Part shown: positions 31,116 through 40,700 of the stretch, piece by piece
Layout of the letters: each line of letters opens with the position of its first letter
How positions within the stretch are numbered: the stretch's first letter is position 1
DNA from: Pseudomonadota bacterium
Lineage (GTDB): Bacteria; Pseudomonadota; Gammaproteobacteria; Steroidobacterales; Woeseiaceae
Direction: 5' to 3'
Assembly: GCA_022560695.1 (NCBI GenBank)
Contig: JADFSP010000007.1
Coordinates: 29,542-93,541 of the forward strand
Length of the DNA: 64,000 nt
The notes under the pieces: generated by a model
Told to the model about the DNA's origin: nothing
Databases searched by the model: none
Seen by the model: only the letters and a program-made list of their open reading frames with translations
Made by a program: the position numbers and the translations under genes

Positions 31116-31581
31116 ATCGCTCACGACCGGAGTGAAGCCGGCAATACGTTTCACACAGTCCTTCGATGCCCGCCTGGTCGCCCGCGCCGAAGCGGTCGAT
31201 GGACGGACTGTCGATATCGAGGACGCCGACCAGCTTGTCGTCGATCAACAGCGGCACGACGATTTCGGATCGAGAGGCCGCGTCACAAGCGATGTGACCG
31301 GGAAATGCGTGCACATCGGCAACGCGCTGGGTCTCGAGTGTCGCCGCCGCCGCCCCGCACACGCCACTGCCGATTGAAATGCGCACGCAGGCCGTATTGC
31401 CCTGGAACGGGCCCAACACGAGTTCGCCGTTGCGCAGCACGTAGATGCCGAGCCAAATGATGTCGTCCAGCGCATGATAAAGGAGTGCGACGAAATTCGC
31501 GGCATTGGCGAGTGCATCGTGCTCGCCGGCGAGCAGCGCCCGTAACTGCGAATCCAGCAACGTGTAATCGGGGTCAGTCAT
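31108..31581 (-). CDS. msrC: Free methionine-(R)-sulfoxide reductase (GAF domain)
   Basis: This GAF-fold enzyme reduces free Met-R-sulfoxide. The 157-residue protein has the diagnostic run [18 protein letters not shown] and [19 protein letters not shown], which together contain the three conserved Cys of the family. The start ATG lies 8 bases inside the end of epmA, so it is the last gene of the operon sco1-pcuAC-psd-epmA-msrC. The 3' end overlaps that of efp on the opposite strand. Confidence 0.92.
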   Translation of the reverse strand: MTDPDYTLLDSQLRALLAGEHDALANAANFVALLYHALDDIIWLGIYVLRNGELVLGPFQGNTACVRISIGSGVCGAAAATLETQRVADVHAFPGHIACDAASRSEIVVPLLIDDKLVGVLDIDSPSIDRFGAGDQAGIEGLCETYCRLHSGRERFI

Positions 31582-32581
31582 GGCGGGTATCGAGAGCGAA
31601 AGTCAGTACTTGGCAAATGTCATCCCTGCGGTCCTGTAGCATCTGCAGCCGCTCGAAGCCCAGTGCCACGCCCGAGCACTCGGGAAGGCCGGCATCGAGG
31701 GCAGCGATCAGCATGTCATCGACCGGCGGCGCAGGGCGGCCGAGCCTGCGTCGCCTGACGCATTCCTCGCCAATGCGTCCTTGTTGCTCCGCGGCGTCCG
31801 TTAGTTCGACGCAGCCGTTGGCAAGTTCCATCGAGCCCAGAAACACTTCGAAGCGATCGGCCACGCTGTTGTCGGCAGGGCAAAGGCGAGCCAGCGCCGC
31901 CTGGCTGGCCGGATAATGCCGGAGGACCGTGAGCCGGTCCTGCGCGAATTTCGGCGCGACCCGCGAACTCAGGACCAGGTCGAGCCAGGTATCCCGCTCC
32001 TGGCCGATTGCTGCGCGCAGGTCTTTGTCTGCCGCGACACAGCCGGCGAGCTCCATGCTGTCGGCTGTGAACGGATCGACGCCGGCGTAACGCAGGAATG
32101 CGTCACGGTATTCGATGCGATCAACGGCATCGCACAATTCGGGACGCTCGAGCACCGCAGCGATAAACTGAGTTGTCTCATTGCTGATTGCATCGAGACC
32201 GAATCCGAGCCGGTACCACTCGACGAGCGTAAATTCCGGTTGGTGCCGCCTGCCCGATTCGCCGTCACGATACACGCGGCAGATCGAATAGATATCGGGA
32301 TAACCCGCCGCAAGCAAGCGCTTCATGTGGAACTCGGGCGAGGTGTGCAAATACCACTCCGCTCGCGCGCCCGTGCTCGAGTACACGCCGAAGCTTTCGA
32401 TATGCGGATCGGTCGCAGCGAAGCGGCTCAATGCAGGCGTGTCGACAGCCAGTACGTCGCGCCCGGCGAAAAAATGCCGAATGCGTTCGAGCATCGCGGC
32501 CCGACGTCTTGCGACGGCAACGTCCGACGAAGGCCGCCAATAAAGTGGGGTCGAACCGAACTTTTTACTCGATGAAGTCAT
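31574..32581 (-). CDS. epmA: EF-P--(R)-beta-lysine ligase, with repeat-derived N-terminus
   Basis: EpmA is a LysRS-like enzyme that attaches (R)-beta-lysine to EF-P. The 335-residue protein aligns with E. coli EpmA from about residue 15 (YWRPSSD), with class II motifs ICRVYRDGESGRRHQPEF (motif 2) and GVALGFERLQML (motif 3). It lacks the tRNA anticodon domain. The first 13 residues (MTSSSKKFGSTPL) are encoded by copy 3 of a palindromic repeat. No other ATG, GTG or TTG occurs in frame before codon 30, so the repeat provides the only start for a full-length protein. The ATG overlaps the psd stop as TAATG. The beta-lysine mutase epmB is not in the window. Confidence 0.95.
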   Translation of the reverse strand: MTSSSKKFGSTPLYWRPSSDVAVARRRAAMLERIRHFFAGRDVLAVDTPALSRFAATDPHIESFGVYSSTGARAEWYLHTSPEFHMKRLLAAGYPDIYSICRVYRDGESGRRHQPEFTLVEWYRLGFGLDAISNETTQFIAAVLERPELCDAVDRIEYRDAFLRYAGVDPFTADSMELAGCVAADKDLRAAIGQERDTWLDLVLSSRVAPKFAQDRLTVLRHYPASQAALARLCPADNSVADRFEVFLGSMELANGCVELTDAAEQQGRIGEECVRRRRLGRPAPPVDDMLIAALDAGLPECSGVALGFERLQMLQDRRDDICQVLTFALDTRHD

Positions 32582-32664
32582 TAGTTGCCGGTTCTCACAA
32601 AAAAGTCCGGTTCGACCCTACTTTTCGGTTCGACCCTACTTTTTTCCGACCCCACTTTTTTCCC
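32541..32664 (-). repeat. GGGGTCGAACCGAA palindromic element, copy 3, inside coding sequence
   Basis: Arms 32542-32566 and 32599-32625 are imperfectly paired around a centre that, on the minus strand, matches copies 1 and 2 (GAGAACCGGCAACTAATGACTTCATCGAG). Two further partial copies of one arm follow (32626-32645 and 32646-32664). It lies across the psd/epmA junction. On the minus strand it encodes the last ~25 residues of Psd, its TAA, and the ATG and first 13 residues of EpmA. Confidence 0.9.
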
Positions 32665-33510
32665 GATCTCACCGATCGACTCGCCCATGCACAACGTCTT
32701 CCCTGGTGTCAGGTCGTGGCGCCAGTCGCAGACGCCACGCGGCAACAGAACGATGACGGTCGAGCCCATATTGAACCAGCCCAGTAATTCGCCTTTTTCG
32801 ACGCGGCGCGAGTGCGCCGACGTATCGAGCATTTCGACAACACCGGATTTTCTCGGTCGGATCTCGCCGCTCCAGCGGGTGCTGATGCTGCCGACATTGA
32901 GCGCCCCGATGAAGATCAGCGCCATCGGTCCGTGCTTCGTGGCAATGCGCAGGATGAGTCGCTCATTGCGATGGAATAGGCCGGCGACGTGCAACACGGT
33001 GGCGGCGTTGACACTGAACAGATCGCCGGGTACATAGTGCGCGGCCACGAGTTCGCCGCCGAGCGGTGCGTGGACTCGATGATAATAGTGCGGCGCGAGG
33101 TACAACGTCACGTACGATCCGTCACGGAATGCGCGCGCATCATCCAGATCGGCAGCGAGCAGATCGTCAAGGGAGTAGTGATGCCCCTTGGCCTGAAAAA
33201 TACTGTCCGCCTGCAGTTTCCCGGCCTGGGTCACGGTGCCGTCGACGGGCGACACGATCGACATCGGCCGTGTGTCAATCGGTCGCGCGCCGTCCTTGAG
33301 TTCGCGGATGAAGAAGTCGTTGAATGTGCGAAAGGCGTCCGGGACATCACGACTGACCTCGTCGACATCGACGCCATAGAGGCGCACGAAAGCGCTGATG
33401 AGCGCATTCTTGACGGGTTTTATGCGTATACGCGCGACACGGTAGACGACTGCCGTCAACCAATGTCGCGGCAGCAGATATTGCATGAAAGCGAATGCGC
33501 GAGACAACAT
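32581..33510 (-). CDS. psd: Phosphatidylserine decarboxylase proenzyme, with repeat-derived C-terminal tail
   Basis: Psd makes phosphatidylethanolamine at the inner membrane and self-cleaves to form a pyruvoyl cofactor. The 309-residue protein has the FFIRELKDGARP, SPVDG and PHYYHRVHAP motifs. The cleavage site is MGST (FNMGSTVIVLLP), where many relatives have LGST. The core ends near MGESIGEIG; the following KKVGSEKSRVEPKSRVEP... tail to the stop is translated repeat and has no counterpart in E. coli Psd. The ATG at 33510 (MLSRAFAFMQYLLP) follows the pcuAC stop; the in-frame ATG at 33552 would overlap that gene. The stop is coupled to epmA as TAATG. Confidence 0.94.
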   Translation of the reverse strand: MLSRAFAFMQYLLPRHWLTAVVYRVARIRIKPVKNALISAFVRLYGVDVDEVSRDVPDAFRTFNDFFIRELKDGARPIDTRPMSIVSPVDGTVTQAGKLQADSIFQAKGHHYSLDDLLAADLDDARAFRDGSYVTLYLAPHYYHRVHAPLGGELVAAHYVPGDLFSVNAATVLHVAGLFHRNERLILRIATKHGPMALIFIGALNVGSISTRWSGEIRPRKSGVVEMLDTSAHSRRVEKGELLGWFNMGSTVIVLLPRGVCDWRHDLTPGKTLCMGESIGEIGKKVGSEKSRVEPKSRVEPDFFVRTGN

Positions 33511-33517
33511 TTGCGGA

Positions 33518-33943
33518 TCAATCAGCGGCCGATTCGAAGCGGGCGCGCACACTCAGCAGCATCAGATCGCCGGCGTAGAACTGCAGTGTCACGTAGTCCG
33601 CTGTGCCGTAGGGGCGTAGCAGCATGAGATGCTTGCCGCCGCGTTCGAAGACCGCCGTGGTTGCCGGTGCTATGGACAGTTTTTCAAGCGGTCGCATTCG
33701 GGCAATGTCATCGTCGATGAACGTCTCGTGCATTTCGACGGCTGCGAACTCGGGGCTGGTTACCTTCGTGATGTCGATCGTGTTGCGACTGTGGTTGGCC
33801 AACTCGAGGTATGCGGCGCTCGTCGTCGTACCCGGCAGCGGCTGCACGACGCTGACATTGCCCGCGACGAGCGGCGGTCCGGACTCCTCGGCACAGCCGA
33901 ACGTCAGCCCTGCAACAACCAGTGCCACAAGGAGTCGCATCAT
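33518..33943 (-). CDS. PCuAC-family copper chaperone lipoprotein
   Basis: PCuAC proteins bind Cu(I) in the periplasm and deliver it to the Cu-A site of cytochrome oxidase. The 141-residue protein has a lipoprotein signal (VVAGLTFGC), and the ligand pattern is EMHETFIDDDIARM followed by GGKHLML, corresponding to the family's H-M-x10-M-x21-H-x-M. The start overlaps the sco1 stop by ATGA, so the two copper-delivery proteins are coupled. It is followed by psd after 7 bases. Confidence 0.88.
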   Translation of the reverse strand: MMRLLVALVVAGLTFGCAEESGPPLVAGNVSVVQPLPGTTTSAAYLELANHSRNTIDITKVTSPEFAAVEMHETFIDDDIARMRPLEKLSIAPATTAVFERGGKHLMLLRPYGTADYVTLQFYAGDLMLLSVRARFESAAD

Positions 33944-34548
33944 TCACGTGCCATGATCAGCGGCAGATCGTGCACCAGGTCGTCGATCCGGTGCGGCGCG
34001 CCGAACAAGGCGGACATGCGGCTTTGCGGGTCGATGACAAGCACGACGACCGAGTGGTCCACGACGTAGTCGTCGCCGTCGTTCTTCTCGAAAAATATTC
34101 CGAGCGCACTTGTCAACTTGCGCAATTCATCGAGCTCTCCCGTGATGCCGAGATGGTCCTTGCCGAAAAAGCTGATGTAACTGTCGATAGCGGCAGGCGT
34201 ATCGCGTTGCGGGTCAACACTGACGAATACGATCCGCGGCAGCGGCTCGTGTTTTGCTTCCGCGAGCCGTACTTTGACCTGGCTCAGCAGCTGCAGTGTC
34301 AACGGACAAATATCCGGACAATTCGTGAAGCCGAAAAATACGAGATCCCACTCGCCTGCGAAGACCTCTTTGCCGATCGACTGTCCATGCTGATCGAGCA
34401 ACGAGAACTGCGGCAATTCGATCGGCGCCGGCAGTATCGTTGCGGCATTGGGTCTCGCTGCAGGTCCACGCAATGACACCGATACCCAGATGCCGGCAGC
34501 AATGGCAATGCCGAGTACGAACGCCACAAGAAAGTTTCGTGGTCTCAT
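33940..34548 (-). CDS. SCO1/SenC copper-delivery thioredoxin-fold protein
   Basis: Sco proteins use a thioredoxin fold to deliver copper to, or reduce, the Cu-A site of cytochrome c oxidase. The 202-residue protein has an N-terminal membrane anchor ([19 protein letters not shown]), the metal and redox motif FTNCPDICP (about residues 73-81) and the third ligand His in [14 protein letters not shown] near residue 163. It is the first gene of a leftward operon with pcuAC, psd, epmA and msrC. It is divergent from prmB, with a 114-bp gap that should hold both promoters. No oxidase subunit gene is in the window. Confidence 0.92.
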   Translation of the reverse strand: MRPRNFLVAFVLGIAIAAGIWVSVSLRGPAARPNAATILPAPIELPQFSLLDQHGQSIGKEVFAGEWDLVFFGFTNCPDICPLTLQLLSQVKVRLAEAKHEPLPRIVFVSVDPQRDTPAAIDSYISFFGKDHLGITGELDELRKLTSALGIFFEKNDGDDYVVDHSVVVLVIDPQSRMSALFGAPHRIDDLVHDLPLIMARE

Positions 34549-34662
34549 GGTTGCGAGAATGCGCCTGCTGATGCCGATGTCGAAGGCCGATTCTACAGGC
34601 AGTCAGACGGCGAAGGTGATAGATTCGCCGACAAGCGACTCACTGATTCCCTGGCGCAGGCG

Positions 34663-35544
34663 TTGGACCACCCGATTACCGTAGAGCAGCTGATTCGCAG
34701 CCTGGCCGATCGCTTCGCGGCGGCGGACCTCAGCTATGGACACGGCACCGAGAACCCGGTCGACGAGGCCGCATGGCTTGTTATCTCGCACCTCGGCCTG
34801 CCGCATGACGATGCGCCGGGCGTCCACGCAACCGTGGTTGACCCTGCGCTGCTCGCCGGGCTCGATGCGCTGGCCGAGCGCCGCATTCGCGATCGGATCC
34901 CGGTGGCGTACCTGCTGGGACAGGCATGGTTTGCCGGGCTCGAATTCTACGTGGACGAGCGCGTTCTCGTGCCGCGATCACCGATCGCCGAACTCATCAA
35001 CGATCGTTTCGCGCCGTGGCTGTCGCCAGCGGGTGTCCGGAGAGCGGCTGACCTGGGCACGGGCAGCGGCTGTATCGCGATCGCAATGGCGTTGCAATTT
35101 CCGCAGGCGAGCATCGATGCCGTGGATATCTCGGCGGATGCCCTGGCTGTCGCTGCGATCAATGTCGAACGTCACGGCGTGGGCGATCGCGTCCGGCTGG
35201 TGCAGTCCGATTTCTTCTGCAAACTCGAAGCGTGCCAATATGACCTGATCGTCAGCAATCCACCCTATGTCGATCAGGACGACATGCACGCGTTGATGCC
35301 CGAGTATCGCCACGAGCCCGCTCTCGGGCTCGCCGCCGGCGCAGACGGTCTGGATTCGGTCAATACGATCCTGCATCATGCATCGCGGTTTCTGAGCGAC
35401 GGTGGAATACTCGTGTGCGAGGTTGGCAACAGCCAGGCAGCACTGGAAAAACGCTATCCCGGTATTGCTTTTGTGTGGCTCACGTTCGAGCATGGCGGGC
35501 AGGGCGTGTTTCTTCTCGGCAAAAACGATCTCGAAGGCATATAA
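34663..35544 (+). CDS. prmB: 50S ribosomal protein L3 glutamine methyltransferase
   Basis: PrmB methylates a glutamine of ribosomal protein L3. The 293-residue Rossmann methyltransferase has the N-terminal helical domain, the SAM motif [15 protein letters not shown] (about residue 128), and the N-glutamine methyltransferase signature VSNPPYVD near residue 200. It is distinguished from PrmC by length, by the HDDAPG region and by its position before aroC, the usual prmB-aroC pairing. It starts at TTG (34663); the stop is 2 bases before the aroC GTG. Confidence 0.94.
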   Translation: MDHPITVEQLIRSLADRFAAADLSYGHGTENPVDEAAWLVISHLGLPHDDAPGVHATVVDPALLAGLDALAERRIRDRIPVAYLLGQAWFAGLEFYVDERVLVPRSPIAELINDRFAPWLSPAGVRRAADLGTGSGCIAIAMALQFPQASIDAVDISADALAVAAINVERHGVGDRVRLVQSDFFCKLEACQYDLIVSNPPYVDQDDMHALMPEYRHEPALGLAAGADGLDSVNTILHHASRFLSDGGILVCEVGNSQAALEKRYPGIAFVWLTFEHGGQGVFLLGKNDLEGI

Positions 35545-35546
35545 AG

Positions 35547-36638
35547 GTGTCAGGCAACAGTTTCGGACAAAATTTCGTCGTCACAACCTATGGCGAAAGC
35601 CACGGCCGTGCGCTCGGCTGCGTCGTGGATGGTTGTCCGCCGGGGCTGCCGTTAACGGAAGCGGATATTCAGACGGACCTGGATCGGCGCCGCCCGGGCC
35701 GCTCACGGCACACGACCCAGCGCAATGAGCCCGATCAGGTGCAAATACTGTCAGGCGTGTTCGAAGGCCAGACCACGGGAACGCCGATCGGCCTCACGGT
35801 CGAAAACACGGATCAGCGCTCGAAAGATTACGGCGACATCAAGGACAAGTTTCGTCCCGGTCATGCCGACTATGCCTACCAGCAGAAATACGGCATTCGC
35901 GATTACCGCGGTGGCGGGCGCTCGTCGGCGCGCGAGACGACCATGCGTGTCGCCGCAGGCGCGATCGCCCGCAAGTACCTGCGCGTCAAACTCGGTATCG
36001 AGATTCACGGCTACGTCTCGCAGCTCGGGCCCATCGTGCTCGGCGCGCCTGAACCGGACTTCGTTGACAGCAATCCATTCTTCTGCGCGGATCCCGATCG
36101 CATCGATGAGCTTGAAAAGTTCATGGACGAATTGCGTGCCGAGGGGGATTCGATCGGCGCGAAAATCAGCGTCATCGCGACCAATATTCCGCCCGGACTC
36201 GGCGAGCCCGTGTTCGACAAACTCGAGGCCGACATCGCCAAGGGATTGATGAGCATCAATGCCGTCAAGGGAGTCGAACTCGGTGCGGGCTTCGCGGCCG
36301 TCACGCAACGCGGCAGCGAACACCGTGACGAAATGACTAGTGACGGTTTCAGCAAGAACGATGCCGGCGGCACATTGGGCGGCATCTCGTCGGGGCAGGA
36401 CATCCTCGCGAGCATTGCACTGAAGCCGACGTCGAGTATTTCGAAACCCGGCAAGACGATCGACAAGCGCGGCAAGGAGACCGAGATCATTACCAGGGGC
36501 AGGCACGATCCCTGTGTCGGCTTGCGCGCAACGCCGATCGCGGAAGCGATGGTCGCGCTTGTACTCATCGATCATTACCTGCGCAATCGCGCACAAAACG
36601 CCGACGTTCAATCCGGCACACCGGTTGTATCCGGCTGA
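35547..36638 (+). CDS. aroC: Chorismate synthase
   Basis: AroC converts EPSP to chorismate using reduced FMN, the last step of the shikimate pathway. The 363-residue protein (E. coli 361) shows [21 protein letters not shown] at the N-terminus, the arginine-rich [38 protein letters not shown], and the C-terminal [18 protein letters not shown]. The GTG at 35547 ([10 protein letters not shown]) is chosen by homology; the frame is open upstream into prmB. It is followed after 23 bases by asd. Confidence 0.97.
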   Translation: MSGNSFGQNFVVTTYGESHGRALGCVVDGCPPGLPLTEADIQTDLDRRRPGRSRHTTQRNEPDQVQILSGVFEGQTTGTPIGLTVENTDQRSKDYGDIKDKFRPGHADYAYQQKYGIRDYRGGGRSSARETTMRVAAGAIARKYLRVKLGIEIHGYVSQLGPIVLGAPEPDFVDSNPFFCADPDRIDELEKFMDELRAEGDSIGAKISVIATNIPPGLGEPVFDKLEADIAKGLMSINAVKGVELGAGFAAVTQRGSEHRDEMTSDGFSKNDAGGTLGGISSGQDILASIALKPTSSISKPGKTIDKRGKETEIITRGRHDPCVGLRATPIAEAMVALVLIDHYLRNRAQNADVQSGTPVVSG

Positions 36639-36661
36639 TCGAAGTCAGGAAGTCAGACTCC

Positions 36662-37684
36662 ATGTCAGATCGCATCAACATTGCAGTCGTTGGCGCCACC
36701 GGTATCGTCGGTGAGGCCTTGCTCCAAATTCTATCGAAGCGAAAATTTCCGGTGGGCGATATCTTTGCCTTGGCCAGCGAACGCTCGGCGGGCAAGGGCG
36801 TCGCGTTCCGCAACTCCGAGCTCATAGTCTCGAATCTTGCGGAGTTCGATTTTTCCCGCGCGACGATCGCTTTTTTCTCGGCTGGTGGATCGATTTCGGC
36901 GGAGTATGCACCGCAGGCAGCCGCGGCGGGTTGCACCGTCATCGACAACACCTCGCACTTTCGTTACGACGACGACATCCCGCTCATCGTCCCCGAGGTC
37001 AATGCCGAGGCAATCGCCGGCTATCGAAAGCGCCGCATTATCGCCAACCCGAATTGCTCGACGATCCAGCTGGTCGTGGCGTTGAAGCCGATCTACGACG
37101 CTGTCGGCATCGAGCGCATCAATATCGCGACCTACCAGGCTGTGTCGGGCGCCGGGCGCAGTGCCGTCGAGGAGCTTGCTCGCCAGTCGGCCGCGATGCT
37201 GAATGGCAACCCGCTGGATATCAAGGGCGCTGCGAAGCAGATCGCGTTCAACGCCGTGCCGCACATCGACACTTTCGAGGACAATCGCTATACCAAAGAA
37301 GAGATGAAGATCGTTTGGGAGACACGCAAGATATTGAATGACAGCGAAATTCTCATCAATCCGACGGCGGTGCGTATACCGGCATTCTTCGGCCACTCGG
37401 AAGCCGTGCATATCGAAACGCGTGACAAGATTTCGGCTGAAGACGTCTGCGCATTGCTGCAAAACGCACCAGGAGTAAAGCTGCTCGACGGTGTGGAGAC
37501 CGGTCACTACCCAACCGCAGTGACGGAAAGCTCCGGCAACGACCCGGTATTCGTCGGTCGTGTCCGTGAGGATATCTCACATCCGCGTGGAATCGATCTC
37601 TGGGTAGTGTCCGACAACATACGTAAGGGCGCGGCTCTAAATAGCGTCCAAATTGCTGAAATATTGGCGAAAAACCATTTATAA
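36662..37684 (+). CDS. asd: Aspartate-semialdehyde dehydrogenase
   Basis: Asd reduces aspartyl phosphate to the semialdehyde, the branch point to lysine/DAP, threonine and methionine. The 340-residue protein has the Rossmann motif VVGATGIVGEALL, FSAGGSISAEYAP, the nucleophile Cys in NPNCSTIQL (about residue 132) and the YQAVSGAGR motif. It is of the shorter Gram-positive/Pseudomonas type rather than the longer E. coli type. Its position just before fimV reproduces the Pseudomonas asd-fimV arrangement. Confidence 0.96.
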   Translation: MSDRINIAVVGATGIVGEALLQILSKRKFPVGDIFALASERSAGKGVAFRNSELIVSNLAEFDFSRATIAFFSAGGSISAEYAPQAAAAGCTVIDNTSHFRYDDDIPLIVPEVNAEAIAGYRKRRIIANPNCSTIQLVVALKPIYDAVGIERINIATYQAVSGAGRSAVEELARQSAAMLNGNPLDIKGAAKQIAFNAVPHIDTFEDNRYTKEEMKIVWETRKILNDSEILINPTAVRIPAFFGHSEAVHIETRDKISAEDVCALLQNAPGVKLLDGVETGHYPTAVTESSGNDPVFVGRVREDISHPRGIDLWVVSDNIRKGAALNSVQIAEILAKNHL

Positions 37685-37784
37685 GCTATAGTTCGCAGGC
37701 CATTGATCCGGCCGGCAGTCCGGCTGGATTCAGGTTCGAGCGGACGTGTTTTGCGGGCCTCTGGGGGAGTTGGAGAAAATTACT

Positions 37785-40700
37785 ATGCCGCGACGATTTA
37801 TTCGCATATTACTTGCGTTCATCGCGCTGCTATCGAGCAACGTTTGGGCGCTTGGATTGGGCGAAATTCGTTTGGAGTCGGCACTCAACGAACCTCTGCG
37901 CGCAAGAATCGAATTGTTGTCCGCAGTGCCGGGAGAACTCGATAATCTGCAGATTACGATGGCGTCTGCGGAGACATTCCAGCGTTACGGTCTCGACCGG
38001 CCAACTTTTCTGCAGGGCCTGCAGTTCAAGGTCGTGCGTTCGGATAACGTCGATGGCAATTACGTTGAGGTGCGCTCGAACTCGGCGATCACCGAGCCGT
38101 TTTTGACTTTCCTTGTCGAGGCAAGCTGGCCGCGCGGTCGCTTGTTGCGTGAATATACGGTGCTGCTCGATCCACCGACGTTCGTGCCTCCTTCGACGGC
38201 GCAAGCACAACCGGCGGTGACGGCGCCGCGGCGCAGCACGCCGGTGGACAGTGGCCGCATCGAAAGACAGCCATCGGCAACGCCGCCGCCGGTGCAAGCC
38301 GAGCCCGAGCCGGTCGCAGATGACTCCTACGCATTTGACGACGAAACCTACTTTGACGACGATTCCTCTGCGGACGACGATGAGTCGTACGTTGCCGACG
38401 ATTCCTCTGCGGACGACGATGAGTTTTACGTTGCCGACGATTCCTCTGCAGACGAGGATGAGTTCTACGTTGCTGACGATTCCTCTGCGGACGACGATGA
38501 GTTTTACGTTGCCGACGATTCCTCCGCGGTTGACGATGACTTCTACGTCGCCGGCGATTCCTCGGCGGATGACGAGACTTACGGCAGCGACGAAACGCCG
38601 GATTACTACGACACGACGTTGGGTAGCGACCACCTCGTTGTGCGCGGCGAGACACTTTGGGGAATCACGCAACGCGTGAAATCTGACAGTCGTCTGACGA
38701 TGAATCAGGCGATGCTTGCAATTTTCGAGGCAAATCCGGAGGCGTTCGGCGGCAATATCAATGTTCTGCGGGCTGGCGCAAATCTGCGCATACCGAGCGC
38801 TGACGAAATATTCCAGATCGACCGCGGCTATGCGTTAGCCGAAGCCAAGAGGCACCATGCTGCATGGAGCGGAGCCAGAATGACGGCAGCGGTCCCGACA
38901 GTCCCGCCGGTCGTGGAGCCGATACTGGAGCCGACACCGGAGCCGATACTCGATCCGATACTGGAGCCGAGTCTGACGCTGGTGCCGCCTGACGAGGAGC
39001 CTGCCGGCCTCGACCTTGGAATCGATTCGCCAGCGGACGGCGAGCCGATGACGCGCGAGCAGGAAATTCTGGATCGAATTGCCGAGCTCGAGGCGGCCGA
39101 CGTTCCGCGACAGCCGTCGCTGATCGAAATTCGCGACAACGACCTTGCGACCTTGCGCCACGAACTCGCGAACATTCGCGGCGAAATTTACGAGCCACCT
39201 GTCGATGATGTCGTTGCCGACGACGCGGCGGACGATGTCGTTGACGACGCAACGGCAGATCCCTTCGCCGACGACGCAACATTGGATGCCGGCGCCGACA
39301 TCATGACCGACACCGAAGACGCCGAGCCGGTCACCGACCAGGACGATGAGGTGGCTGATACAACACCGCCGCCTACCACTGTCATCCGGTCGGCGCCCGA
39401 AACCGGCCCGACGATTGTCGAGCGAATCATCGATGCGCTTACCAGCATCTGGGCCATGATTGGCGGCGCCGTGATCGTCGCCGGCGGCATACTGTTCTGG
39501 TTTTTGCGTCGCGATCACGACGACGGCGACGACGAGGTAACCGGTCAATGGAGTGCACTGGACGCCGATGAGTTCGGTGGCGATGCGCTGTCGGCGACCG
39601 AACAGATGCAAGTACCCGTGCACGACGACGGAACGTTCGTCGTCGTTGAGCAGGAAGCGCCAGGTCAGCCGCAGGAACCGGCGTTTCGACCGATGGAAGA
39701 TACAGTTGAGGCGCCGACACCCGAGATCGAGGATTCGGGCGGCGATACGGATCAGTTTGACGCGCTCGAAGACACCTTCAGCAGTGAGACGGCCATCAAC
39801 CTCGACCAAAGCGATCCGGTGGCCGAGGCCGATTTTCACATGGCTTACGGCTTGTACGATCAAGCGGCAGACCTGATCAACGGCGCGCTGGAAATCGAAC
39901 CCGACCGCCGCGATTTGCTGACGAAACTTGCTGAAATCTATTTCGTCTGGGGCAATCGCGATGCATTCGTCGACGCGGCGGGACGTTTGAAAGCGGCAGT
40001 GGGCGATGCCGAAAGTGCCGAATGGGACAAGATCGTCATCATGGGCCAGCAGATTGCCGCGGAGCACGAATTGTTCGCCGGCGCCGGTGTTGCTGCTGTC
40101 ACTCGGGAAGTCGATCTTTCGTTCGAGGGCGGCATGGAGGAAGCCAGTGCGCTCGACATGGATTTCGGCACTGTCAACGAGCCGGGCGGAAATGTATTCG
40201 ATGTCGGCGAGGATGAAGATCCAGGTGGTTTGGACTTCATTATTGAGGAGACGGGTAAGAGCGAGGTGCTGGATGCACCGACAGCCGAAGTCACAGCACA
40301 AATGCCGACATTGGAATCCACGCTGGAATCGCCGACGATCGAGCAGCCGTTCGATGCGCTCTTCGATGCCACTTCCGAATTGCCGTCGATCGACGATGTC
40401 GACGACGACGATGTCACTGCCCAGATGCCCGGGCAGTCTGGCGGGCAAGCGACGGGCGAAATCGATCTGGAGGACCTGAATCTCGACCTCAGCGCGCTCG
40501 AAGAAACCGAGGTTGCTCCGTTTGACGACCTCGATGCGACGGGGGCCAACGAGGAGCTCGCTGACACCGGCGTGAACGTTACGCTCGATTCGACCGCGGC
40601 AACCGGGAAAAACCCCGAACTCGATCCGGACTCGACCGGAGTCCGGCACGTGCTGGCCCGTGACGAGACCGGCCAGAATCCAATGATGGCCGAGACGGCC

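Noticed and set aside
38361..38594. Regular 39-bp repeats considered as a CRISPR array
   Set aside because: There are no spacers; the repeats are head-to-tail, in frame and encode an acidic protein linker.
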